From: Castellaniella defragrans_A
Lineage (GTDB): Bacteria; Pseudomonadota; Gammaproteobacteria; Burkholderiales; Burkholderiaceae_B
Strand: one strand, 5' to 3'
Assembly: GCF_040394755.1 (NCBI RefSeq)
Contig: NZ_JBEBRQ010000061.1
Length of the DNA stretch: 14,284 bases
The notes under the pieces are model-generated. The model was not told the origin of the DNA. It saw nothing but the letters and a program-made list of their open reading frames with translations, and ran no database searches. Position numbers and translations under genes: made by a program. Of this stretch, positions 1-6,540 are shown piece after piece; position 1 is the first letter of the stretch; every line of letters begins with the position of its first letter.

Positions 1-698
1 TCCAGGCCCTTGTTGAGCATGGTGGCCGAGTCGACGGAGATCTTGCGGCCCATGCGCCAATTCGGATGCGCGCAGGCCTGTTCGGGCGTGACGCGCTCGA
101 GTTGGTCCAAGGCGATCCGGCGAAACGGGCCGCCCGAGGCGGTGAGCAGCAGCCGGCGCACGCCGGGCGCGGGTTCCTCGGGGGCATGCGCCCGCGAGGC
201 ACCGCGCGGCAGGCACTGGAAAATCGCATTGTGCTCGCTGTCGATGGGCAGGAGTTCGGCGCCGGCCTCGCGCACGGCGCGCATGAACAGGCTGCCGGCA
301 GCCACCAGGGCCTCTTTGTTGGCGAGGAGCACCCGCTTGCCGGCGCGCGCCGCCGCCAGCGCACCCGGCAAGCCCGCCGCGCCCACGATGGCCGCCATCA
401 CGGCGGTGACCTCGGGGTCGGCCGCGGTGTCGGCCAATGCCTGGGCACCCTGGCGCAGTTCGGGCAGCGGACGGCCCGCCGGCCAGGCCGCCACGAAGCG
501 CGTGCGGGCAGCGTCGTCGGGAACGATCACCACGCGCGCGCCTGTCTGGCGGGCTTGTTCGGCCAAAGCTTCGATCCGGGTATGGGCGCTGAGCGCATAG
601 ACCTGGAAGCGGTCCGGATGGCGCGCGACGACGTCCAGCGTGCTGACGCCGATCGAGCCGGTCGAACCCAGGATACAGAGATGGTGCATTGCGCGCAT
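1..698 (-). CDS. dxr: 1-deoxy-D-xylulose 5-phosphate reductoisomerase (5' part, cut by window edge)
   Basis: Converts 1-deoxy-D-xylulose 5-phosphate to 2-C-methyl-D-erythritol 4-phosphate with NADPH, the first committed step of the MEP isoprenoid pathway in the cytoplasm. About 232 N-terminal residues of a roughly 400-residue enzyme are present. Visible are the NADPH-binding GSTGSIG (residues 11-17), LLANKEALV (124-132), the metal-binding IDSEHNAIFQ (152-161, ligands Asp153 and Glu155 by family knowledge) and KISVDSATMLNKGL (219-232). The window ends inside the codon expected to be the third acidic ligand. I chose ATG at 698, 2 bp after the cdsA stop; ATG at 689 is an in-frame alternative, and neither has a clear Shine-Dalgarno, so translation is probably coupled to cdsA. 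It sits last in the rpsB-to-dxr series. A substrate link to uppS exists, since MEP products feed undecaprenyl diphosphate synthesis. Confidence 0.97.
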   Translation of the reverse strand, partial: MRAMHHLCILGSTGSIGVSTLDVVARHPDRFQVYALSAHTRIEALAEQARQTGARVVIVPDDAARTRFVAAWPAGRPLPELRQGAQALADTAADPEVTAVMAAIVGAAGLPGALAAARAGKRVLLANKEALVAAGSLFMRAVREAGAELLPIDSEHNAIFQCLPRGASRAHAPEEPAPGVRRLLLTASGGPFRRIALDQLERVTPEQACAHPNWRMGRKISVDSATMLNKGL

Positions 699-700
699 GG

Positions 701-1549
701 TCAGAATGCCAGAAACAGCAAAGCGATCGGCGCCACGGGCAGGACGGCGTCGATCCGGTCGTATACCCCGCCATGCCCCGGCAGCAGGCGGCTGGAGTCC
801 TTGACCCCGGCGCGCCGCTTGAGCAGGGACTCGAACAGGTCGCCGATGATCGACCAGACCGCCAGCAGAATGCCGGCCGCGATCACCCAGACCATGCCGC
901 CGGCATCGAGCAGGCGCGCACCGTAACTGGCTGGCCACCACCAGGCGGTAGCCGCCAGCCAGGCGGTGGCTGCCGCCACGCCGCCGGCGGCACCCTCCCA
1001 GGTCTTGCCGGGACTCACGCGCGGCGCCAGTTTGTGGCGTCCAAAGGCGCGCCCCGTGAAGTACGCCGCGATATCGGCGCACCAGATGAGCGCCAGCAGA
1101 CTGATCAGGCACTGGGCGCCGAACGTCAGGTAGATTCGCGCCAAGGCGTACCAGACCGCAAGCATCACCAGCACCGCGCAACCGGCAAGAACCCGTGGAC
1201 CGAAAGGTGGCAGCGGCCGGGCGCTCAAGACCATCGCCGGCGCCGGCACCAGCCAGAACAGCGCGGCCAGTGGCATCAGGCCGCGCTCGAACGGCGGCGC
1301 CCAGGCCGGAGCCTGCCCGGTGCCGGATTGCAACCATGACGCCGACAGGCCCAGCATCAGGAGGACACACAGCAGCGGAATCAGGCGCCTGGGCCAGGCC
1401 GAAGGCAGGACCAGCCGGATCCATTCCCACAAGGCGCAGCCCGCGGCCACCGTCAGCAGCAACAGCAAGGGCCAGGCGCCGGGCGCGACGAGCGCGCCCG
1501 CCACGATGGCCAGCAGAATGATCGCGGTCAGGATACGCTGTCCGAGCAT
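701..1549 (-). CDS. cdsA: Phosphatidate cytidylyltransferase (CDP-diglyceride synthase)
   Basis: Makes CDP-diacylglycerol from phosphatidic acid and CTP in the inner membrane, the branch point for all bacterial glycerophospholipids. The 282-residue protein is mostly hydrophobic, with several membrane segments starting at residues 5-22 and 26-40. The family signature is intact near the C terminus: SLLKRRAGVKDSS (241-253) running into PGHGGVYDRIDA (257-268), plus CADIAAYF (157-164) and SPGKTWEG (179-186). The reading frame stays open upstream to 1621, inside uppS, but the start at 1549 is preferred: it has an AGGGGA ribosome site at 1554-1559 overlapping the uppS TAG stop, and it begins directly with the first membrane helix. 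The gap to uppS is 8 bp and to dxr 2 bp, so translational coupling is likely. Confidence 0.96.
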   Translation of the reverse strand: MLGQRILTAIILLAIVAGALVAPGAWPLLLLLTVAAGCALWEWIRLVLPSAWPRRLIPLLCVLLMLGLSASWLQSGTGQAPAWAPPFERGLMPLAALFWLVPAPAMVLSARPLPPFGPRVLAGCAVLVMLAVWYALARIYLTFGAQCLISLLALIWCADIAAYFTGRAFGRHKLAPRVSPGKTWEGAAGGVAAATAWLAATAWWWPASYGARLLDAGGMVWVIAAGILLAVWSIIGDLFESLLKRRAGVKDSSRLLPGHGGVYDRIDAVLPVAPIALLFLAF

Positions 1550-1557
1550 GCAGTCCC

Positions 1558-2325
1558 CTATTTCGGCGCCTTGATCTGTTCGCTGGTGCGCCCGAACCGG
1601 CGCTCGCGGCCCCGATACCATTCAAAGGCCTTGTCGAGTTCGGCGGCGTTGAAATCCGGCCAGTAGATTCCGGTGAAAAACAGTTCAGTATAGGCCAGTT
1701 GCCAGATCAGGAAATTCGAAATCCGCTGCTCGCCGCCCGTCCGGATGAACAAATCGGGTTCGGGCGCGTAGGCCATCGCCAGATAGGGATTGAGCGCCGA
1801 TTCGTCGAGATCGTCCGGACGGCTGGCCAGCTCGGGGCGCGCGACCAGCAGGCGGCGCATGGCCTGCAGGATGTCCCAGCGGCCGCCATAGTTCGCCGCG
1901 ATGGTCAGGGTCAGCGCCGACAGGTGCTCGGTGCGGCGTTCGGCATTCTGGATGAGCCGGCGCAAATTGACGTCGAAAGCCTCCAGGTCGCCGACCACCC
2001 GCAGGCGCACCCCTTGCGCCACCAGATTGTCGACCTCTTTTTCCAGGGCCTGCACGAACAGCCGCATGAGCAGGGAAACCTCTTGCGGGGGGCGGCGCCA
2101 GTTCTCGGAACTGAAGGCGAACAAGGTCAGGTAACGTACCCCGCGCTGGCCGCAGGCCTCGACCGTGCGCCGTACCGCCTGCACGCCGCGGACATGGCCC
2201 GCTGTGCGCGGCATCAGGCGCTGCTTGGCCCAACGACCGTTCCCGTCCATGATGATGGCCACGTGCGCGGGCGCATCCCCGGTGTCGGGAATGGCCTGCG
2301 TGGAACTCGTCAAAGAGGGCTTCAT
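1558..2325 (-). CDS. uppS: Undecaprenyl diphosphate synthase (di-trans,poly-cis)
   Basis: Condenses eight isopentenyl diphosphates onto farnesyl diphosphate to make the C55 lipid carrier for peptidoglycan and other cell-wall polymers. The 255-residue length matches the usual about 250. The cis-prenyltransferase motifs are intact: HVAIIMDGNGRWA (21-33) with catalytic Asp27, FAFSSENW further on, and DLFIRTGGEQRISNF (191-205). ATG at 2325 lies 25 bp after the frr stop. The ribosome site is weak, so translation may depend on readthrough from frr. The gene also called ispU in E. coli lies between dxr and cdsA there; here it follows frr directly and dxr is displaced to the end. Confidence 0.97.
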   Translation of the reverse strand: MKPSLTSSTQAIPDTGDAPAHVAIIMDGNGRWAKQRLMPRTAGHVRGVQAVRRTVEACGQRGVRYLTLFAFSSENWRRPPQEVSLLMRLFVQALEKEVDNLVAQGVRLRVVGDLEAFDVNLRRLIQNAERRTEHLSALTLTIAANYGGRWDILQAMRRLLVARPELASRPDDLDESALNPYLAMAYAPEPDLFIRTGGEQRISNFLIWQLAYTELFFTGIYWPDFNAAELDKAFEWYRGRERRFGRTSEQIKAPK

Positions 2326-2350
2326 GGTCTGGGCCTGGATGCGGCCCGCG

Positions 2351-2911
2351 TCAGACGGTCATGATCTCGGCTTCTTTCTGGGCGACGAGTTTGTCGATCT
2401 CTGCAACGCAACGATCGGTGAGTTTTTGTATCTCGTCCTGGCTGCGGCGCTCGTCGTCCTCGGAAATTTCCTTGTCCTTGACGAGTTTCTTGAGAGCGTC
2501 GTTGGCCTCGCGGCGCAGGTTGCGCACGGCCACTTTGGCGTCCTCGCCCTCGCCGCGCACGACCTTGGTGAGGTCGCGGCGACGTTCTTCGGTGAGCGCG
2601 GGCATCGGCACGCGAATGTTGTCGCCCATGGCAATCGGGTTGAGACCCAGGTCGGATTCGCGGATTGCTTTTTCGACCGGACCGGCCATGGATTTTTCCC
2701 AGACCTGGACACTGATGGTTCGCGCGTCGACCAGGTTCACATTGGCGACCTGGCTGACGGGCACTGGAGAACCGTAGTACTCGACCAGCACGTGATCGAG
2801 AATTCCCGCGTGGGCGCGTCCCGTGCGGATCTTGGAGAGGCTCGTCTTGAGCGCTTCGATGGACTTGACCATGCGCGCATCGGCGGAACCGCGAATTTCG
2901 GATATGCTCAT
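2351..2911 (-). CDS. frr: Ribosome recycling factor
   Basis: Together with EF-G it splits post-termination ribosomes from mRNA. At 186 residues it is the standard length (E. coli 185). The typical features are seen: an N-terminal helix with MVKSIEALKTSLSKIRTGRA, the central NIRVPMPALTEERRRDLTK region, and a long charged C-terminal helix through ISEDDERRSQDEIQKLTD. The start at 2911 has a strong AAGGAG ribosome site (2917-2922) that overlaps the pyrH TAA stop, leaving a 9-bp gap. That fits tight co-translation with pyrH. Nothing is missing or unusual. Confidence 0.98.
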   Translation of the reverse strand: MSISEIRGSADARMVKSIEALKTSLSKIRTGRAHAGILDHVLVEYYGSPVPVSQVANVNLVDARTISVQVWEKSMAGPVEKAIRESDLGLNPIAMGDNIRVPMPALTEERRRDLTKVVRGEGEDAKVAVRNLRREANDALKKLVKDKEISEDDERRSQDEIQKLTDRCVAEIDKLVAQKEAEIMTV

Positions 2912-2920
2912 GATGACTCC

Positions 2921-3637
2921 TTAGACCTGGACCAGGGTGCCTTCGTCCTCGCCACAGATGACGCGCCGCAGGGCACCTGGTTTATTGATCGAAAAGACCT
3001 TGATGGGTAGTTTCTGGTCACGGCACAAAGCGAACGCCGTGGCGTCCATGACCTCGAGGCGCCGCACGATCGCCTCATCGAAGCTGATGCTCGAGTAGCG
3101 CGTGGCATTGGGATCCTTGTTGGGATCGGCGCTATAGATGCCATCCACTTTGGTGGCCTTGAGAACAACCTCGGCACCGATCTCGGCGCCGCGCAGCGCC
3201 GCCGCGGTATCCGTGGTAAAGAACGGGTTGCCGGTACCGGCGGCGAAGATCACGACCTTGCCTTCCTCGAGGTAACGCAGGGCTTTGGGCCGGATGTAGC
3301 GCTCGACCACCTGGTCGAGGTTCAGGGCGGACTGCACTCGCGTCTCGACGCCGTGATTCTTGAGCGCATCCTGCAGGGCCAGGGCATTCATCACGGTCGC
3401 CAGCATTCCCATATAGTCCGCCGTCGCGCGGTCCATGCCCTGCGCCCCCGGCGCCACGCCACGGAAAATATTGCCGCCGCCGATCACCACCGCGAGCTCC
3501 ACGCCCAGCGAGACGATACCGTGGATTTCCTCGGTCATGCGCAGAATGGTGGCGCGATTGATGCCGTAGGCATCGCTGCCCATCAGGGCTTCGCCAGAAA
3601 GCTTGAGCAGCACGCGCCGATAGGCCGGATTCGACAT
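2921..3637 (-). CDS. pyrH: Uridylate kinase (UMP kinase)
   Basis: Phosphorylates UMP to UDP, the entry to all pyrimidine nucleotides; the bacterial enzyme is a hexameric member of the amino-acid-kinase fold, regulated by GTP and UTP. At 238 residues it is close to E. coli (241). Motifs seen: LLKLSGEAL (10-18), GGGNIFRG (53-60), MDRATADYMGMLAT (68-81), AAGTGNPFFTTDTAA (132-146) and KATKVDGIYSADP (160-172). The frame is open to 3766, but residues encoded upstream of 3637 are Arg/Gly/Pro-rich and read through the hairpins of the tsf-pyrH spacer, so ATG at 3637 is preferred. The start has a modest GGGAATCAGG leader. It lies 150 bp from tsf and 9 bp from frr, so it may begin a partly separate transcription segment. 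Confidence 0.97.
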   Translation of the reverse strand: MSNPAYRRVLLKLSGEALMGSDAYGINRATILRMTEEIHGIVSLGVELAVVIGGGNIFRGVAPGAQGMDRATADYMGMLATVMNALALQDALKNHGVETRVQSALNLDQVVERYIRPKALRYLEEGKVVIFAAGTGNPFFTTDTAAALRGAEIGAEVVLKATKVDGIYSADPNKDPNATRYSSISFDEAIVRRLEVMDATAFALCRDQKLPIKVFSINKPGALRRVICGEDEGTLVQV

Positions 3638-3671
3638 GGACCTGATTCCCGGAAAAATGGATCGAAAGGAT

Positions 3672-3728
3672 ATGCCCCGCCGGTGCCGTGCCCCGCTGCC
3701 GCGACGACCGCGTGCGGGGCATGGCGCC
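3672..3728 (-). promoter_or_regulatory. Competing inverted repeats upstream of pyrH
   Basis: On the minus-strand RNA the arm from 3714-3728 can pair with 3682-3696 (15 bp including G-U pairs, 17-nt loop). Its inner part, 3714-3722, can instead pair perfectly with a second copy of the complementary arm at 3672-3680 (9 bp). The two pairings exclude each other. The structure ends about 35 nt before the pyrH start and has no U tract after it, so it is not a standard terminator. It could be an attenuator-like switch, an RNA-stability element, or chance in GC-rich DNA. The pairings are read directly; any function is inference. Confidence 0.4.
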
Positions 3729-3734
3729 AGACAT

Positions 3735-3764
3735 GGAAAGGCATCGCGCGGTTTGCGCGATGCC
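3735..3764 (-). terminator. Probable intrinsic terminator or attenuator after tsf
   Basis: A perfect 10-bp inverted repeat (arms 3740-3749 and 3755-3764) with a 5-nt loop lies 23 bp past the tsf stop. On the minus-strand RNA it is followed by CUUUCC, a short U-rich tail. The position matches the end of the rpsB-tsf transcript in other proteobacteria. The weak tail suggests partial termination, so some readthrough into pyrH is expected. Confidence 0.6.
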
Positions 3765-3787
3765 ATCGTACCTGAAATTGACGGAAA

Positions 3788-4663
3788 TCAGGAACCGCTG
3801 ACGGCAGCAGCCACCTCGGCAGCGAAATCGGTCGATTTCTTTTCGATGCCTTCGCCAACCACGAACAGCGCATAGCGATTGATACGCGCGCCCTTTTCCT
3901 TGAGCATCTGCTCGACGGTCTGTTTGTCGTTCTTGACGAAGGGTTGCGACAACAGGGTGACCTCCTTGAGGTATTTCTGCACCGCGCCCTCGACCATTTT
4001 GACGACGATCTCGGCGGGCTTCTTGGATTCGGCGGCCTTTTGCTCGGCAACGGAACGCTCGGTGGCGATGTCCTCGGGGGATACGCCGCTGGCGTCCAGC
4101 GCGCGCGGCTTGGTGGCTGCGATATGCATCGCCAGGTCCTTGCCGGTGTCGTCCTGGCCGTTGAAATCGACCAGCACGCCGATCTTGCCGCTATGAACAT
4201 AGCTTGCCAGCCCATCGCCGGTCTCGAAGCGCTGAAAGCGGCGCACCGAAATGTTTTCACCGATCTTGCCGACCAGCGCCGAACGGGTGGACTCGACGGT
4301 GCCCTCGCCCATCGGCAGGGCATTCAGGGCAGCGACGTCAGCCGGGGCGCGCTCGGCCACCAGCGCCGCGAGCTGGTTCACGAAGCCGATGAAGTCATCG
4401 TTCTTGGCCACGAAGTCCGTTTCGCAATTGACCTCGATCACGGCGCCGATCTTGGCGCCAGGAACGATGTGCAGGCCGATCAGGCCCTCGGCGGTCACGC
4501 GGCTGGCGGCCTTGCCGGCCTTGCTGCCGAGCTTGACGCGCAGCAGTTCCTCGGCGCGTGCCATGTCGCCGTCAGCCTCGGTCAAGGCCTTTTTGCATTC
4601 CATCATGGGGGCATCGGTCTTTTCGCGCAGTTCCTTGACCATTGATGCAGTGATTTGTGCCAT
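3788..4663 (-). CDS. tsf: Elongation factor Ts
   Basis: Guanine nucleotide exchange factor that recycles EF-Tu from the GDP form during translation. At 291 residues it is slightly longer than E. coli (283). Visible are the N-terminal UBA-like module with TASMVKELREKTDAPMMECK (5-24) and the conserved TDFV (82-85), the key EF-Tu contact, inside CETDFVAKNDDF. The C terminus ends with MLKEKGARINRYALFVVGEGIEKK as in the family. Start ATG 4663 has a GGAG ribosome site at 4672-4675. It is 106 bp downstream of rpsB, separated by a perfect hairpin, and is followed by a terminator-like hairpin. Co-transcription with rpsB is the norm across bacteria. Confidence 0.98.
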   Translation of the reverse strand: MAQITASMVKELREKTDAPMMECKKALTEADGDMARAEELLRVKLGSKAGKAASRVTAEGLIGLHIVPGAKIGAVIEVNCETDFVAKNDDFIGFVNQLAALVAERAPADVAALNALPMGEGTVESTRSALVGKIGENISVRRFQRFETGDGLASYVHSGKIGVLVDFNGQDDTGKDLAMHIAATKPRALDASGVSPEDIATERSVAEQKAAESKKPAEIVVKMVEGAVQKYLKEVTLLSQPFVKNDKQTVEQMLKEKGARINRYALFVVGEGIEKKSTDFAAEVAAAVSGS

Positions 4664-4687
4664 GTGTGATTCTCCGGTTCAGTGAAG

Positions 4688-4715
4688 GCACATGCCGGCG
4701 CGAGCCGGCATGTGC
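4688..4715 (-). promoter_or_regulatory. Perfect 12-bp hairpin in the rpsB-tsf spacer
   Basis: Arms 4688-4699 and 4704-4715 are exact reverse complements around a 4-nt loop (UCGC on the transcript). It begins 54 bp past the rpsB stop and ends 24 bp before the tsf start, just ahead of the tsf ribosome site. Only CUUCAC follows, so it is a poor intrinsic terminator. It more likely acts as a processing, stability or partial attenuation element tuning EF-Ts against S2. The structure is seen; the role is inference. Confidence 0.55.
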
Positions 4716-4769
4716 AGGGGGCGGCCCGAAGCGCGTTCACGCACCGCCGGGACCATGCCTCGAGATTGC

Positions 4770-5522
4770 TTATTCCTGATCCTGATCCTGCTCGACCTCG
4801 ACGAATTCCTCGCCCTCGGCGAGCTCCTCGACCAGGCCGTTGATGCTCTGTTCGCGGCCGGCCAGCACGGCGTCGGCCATGCCGCGGGCGTACAGGGCGA
4901 TCGCCTTGGCGGAGTCGTCATTGCCGGGAACCACATGGTCGATACCGTCGGGCGAGTGATTGGTATCGACGATGCCGACCACGGGAATTCCCAGGGTGCG
5001 GGCCTCGGCCACGGCGATCTTGTGGTAGCCCACATCGATGACGAACAGGGCGTCGGGCAGCGTGTTCATGTCCTTGATGCCGCCGATCGACTTGTTGAGC
5101 TTGTCGAGCTCGCGTTCGAACATGAGGGCTTCTTTCTTGGACATGTGCTCGGTCACGCCTTCAGCCTGCTGGGCTTCCATGTCCTTGAGGCGCTTGATCG
5201 AGGTCTTGACCGTCTTGAAGTTGGTCATCATGCCGCCCAGCCAACGGCTGTCGACATAGGGCATGCCGCAACGCTGGGCCTCGGCGGCGACCAGTTCGCG
5301 CGCCGCGCGCTTGGTGCCGACAAACAAAACGCTGCCGCCGCGGGCCGCGACCTGGCGAACGAACTGGGTGGCCTCGAGATATTTCTCGACGGTCTTTTCC
5401 AGGTTGACGATATGGATCTTGTTGCGCTGGCCAAAGATGTACTGGGCCATCTTGGGATTCCAGTAGCGGGTCTGGTGGCCAAAGTGCACACCGGCTTCCA
5501 GCATTTCGCGCATGAGGGACAT
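4770..5522 (-). CDS. rpsB: 30S ribosomal protein S2
   Basis: Small-subunit protein that binds late near the 30S head-body junction and is needed for S1 binding. At 250 residues it is slightly longer than E. coli (241). Family features: MLEAGVHFGHQTRYWNPKM at the N terminus, YIFGQRNKIHIVNLEKT, FVGTKRAARELV, SRWLGGMMTNFKT, and the strongly conserved FVIDVGYHKIAVAEARTLGIPVVGIVDTN region. The C terminus is acidic (EELAEGEEFVEVEQDQDQE). The frame stays open to 5741, but ATG at 5522 is preceded by AGGAG (5529-5533) and matches the conserved S2 start; the upstream translation would read the leader RNA and the promoter. It heads the minus-strand cluster and diverges from map. Confidence 0.98.
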   Translation of the reverse strand: MSLMREMLEAGVHFGHQTRYWNPKMAQYIFGQRNKIHIVNLEKTVEKYLEATQFVRQVAARGGSVLFVGTKRAARELVAAEAQRCGMPYVDSRWLGGMMTNFKTVKTSIKRLKDMEAQQAEGVTEHMSKKEALMFERELDKLNKSIGGIKDMNTLPDALFVIDVGYHKIAVAEARTLGIPVVGIVDTNHSPDGIDHVVPGNDDSAKAIALYARGMADAVLAGREQSINGLVEELAEGEEFVEVEQDQDQE

Positions 5523-5682
5523 GTGATTCTCCTGAGGGTTGGGTCCTGTACATGGCCAGTATCCGGGACTAACATGGAGGGGAAAATTTCTCCACGCACC
5601 GGGCACCCTGGGCGGCCATGCACGCGATTTTTCAAGCTGCAAATTACAAAGGGCTAGGCCAAATGACCCAGCTCGAAGTAAG
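5523..5682 (-). promoter_or_regulatory. rpsB leader RNA, candidate S2 autoregulatory site
   Basis: The roughly 160-nt untranslated leader can fold into nested helices on the transcript. They are an outer UGGGUC/GACCCA (5665-5670 with 5540-5545), then GUGCAUGGCC/GGCCAUGUAC (5614-5623 with 5548-5557; nine Watson-Crick pairs and one G-U), then internal CCGG/CCGG and CGUGGAG/CUCCAUG. The fold ends about 7 nt before the AGGAG ribosome site. In E. coli, S2 represses rpsB-tsf through its structured leader. That this leader does the same is inference from position, length and pairing. Confidence 0.5.
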
Positions 5683-5690
5683 CCTATAAT
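5663..5690 (+). promoter_or_regulatory. Sigma70-like promoter for map-glnD
   Basis: A consensus TATAAT (5685-5690) follows ATGACC (5663-5668, four of six matches to TTGACA) with a 16-bp spacer. Transcription would start near 5697, giving a leader of about 28 nt before the map ATG at 5725. The perfect -10 and its position in the divergent region support it. Confidence 0.6.
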
Positions 5691-5718
5691 TCTACTATCC
5701 AATTCATAGACACAGCAA
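5689..5718 (-). promoter_or_regulatory. Sigma70-like promoter for rpsB-tsf
   Basis: On the minus strand TTGCTG (5713-5718) and TAGAAT (5689-5694, five of six matches to TATAAT) are separated by 18 bp. Transcription would start near 5682, giving a leader of about 160 nt, similar to the length described for E. coli rpsB. Its -10 box overlaps the map -10 box by two base pairs. Confidence 0.5.
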
Positions 5719-5724
5719 GTTTCC

Positions 5725-6540
5725 ATGAGCAAACCCGTCACCGATCCCGCCGAACTCGACCAGATGCGCGCCGCCTGCCAGGCGGCGGCCAGCGTGCTCG
5801 ATTACCTGACGCCGCACGTGCGTGCCGGCATCACGACCGGGGAGCTCGATCGCCTGTGCCTGGACTACATCGCCGATGTCCTGCGGGTCGATTCCGCCAC
5901 GGTGGGCTACGCCCCGCCCGGCTACCCGCCCTTCCCCGGCTCGATCTGCACCTCGGTGAATCACGTGATCTGCCACGGCATCCCGGGCGACAAGGTGCTC
6001 AAGAACGGCGACATCATGAACATCGACGTCACTGTGATCAAGGACGGCTGGTTCGGCGACACCAGCCGGATGTACTGCGTGGGCGAGCCTTCCATCCTGG
6101 CGCGGCGACTGGTCGACACCACCTACGAGTGCATGTGGCTGGGCATCGAGCAGGTGCGGCCGGGCGCGACGCTGGGCGACATCGGCTACGCCATTCAACG
6201 CCACGCCGAGGATGCGGGTTTCTCGGTCGTGCGCGAATATTGCGGCCACGGCGTGGGACGCAAGTTCCACCAGGACCCCCAGGTCCTGCACTACGGCAAA
6301 CCAGGCGCCGGCATGCGCCTCGAGCCCGGCATGATCTTCACCATCGAGCCCATGATCAACGCGGGACGGCGCGAGATCCGCACTCTGGCCGATGGCTGGA
6401 CCGTCGTCACGCGCGACCACAGCCTCTCGGCCCAATGGGAGCACAGCATTCTCGTGACCGATACAGGTTACGAAGTCCTCACCGTATCGCCGGGCATGCC
6501 GCTGCCGCCCGCATTTTCCAAGGCGGCCCAGACCGCATGA
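5725..6540 (+). CDS. map: Methionine aminopeptidase, type I
   Basis: Removes the initiator methionine from nascent proteins whose second residue is small; cytoplasmic dinuclear metalloenzyme of the M24A family. All five metal ligands are present at family spacing: Asp101 (NIDVTV), Asp112 (FGDTS), His175 (CGHGVG), Glu208 (TIEPM) and Glu239 (QWEH). His84 in CHGIPGD is the expected substrate-binding histidine. At 271 residues it has the compact type Ia length without an N-terminal zinc-finger extension. ATG 5725 lies about 28 nt downstream of the predicted transcription start; the ribosome site is weak. The TGA stop overlaps the glnD ATG (ATGA, 6537-6540), so the two are coupled. The map-glnD pair facing rpsB is also seen in E. 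coli. Confidence 0.98.
   Translation: MSKPVTDPAELDQMRAACQAAASVLDYLTPHVRAGITTGELDRLCLDYIADVLRVDSATVGYAPPGYPPFPGSICTSVNHVICHGIPGDKVLKNGDIMNIDVTVIKDGWFGDTSRMYCVGEPSILARRLVDTTYECMWLGIEQVRPGATLGDIGYAIQRHAEDAGFSVVREYCGHGVGRKFHQDPQVLHYGKPGAGMRLEPGMIFTIEPMINAGRREIRTLADGWTVVTRDHSLSAQWEHSILVTDTGYEVLTVSPGMPLPPAFSKAAQTA

Noticed and set aside
5523..5741. N-terminal extension of S2 through the leader
   Set aside because: It would read through the predicted promoter and leader; the family start and AGGAG site support 5522.
5856..6536. N-terminal extension of GlnD reaching back into map
   Set aside because: The extra 227 residues are a frame-shifted, Arg-rich reading of map; the conserved GlnD N terminus begins at the ATG overlapping the map stop.
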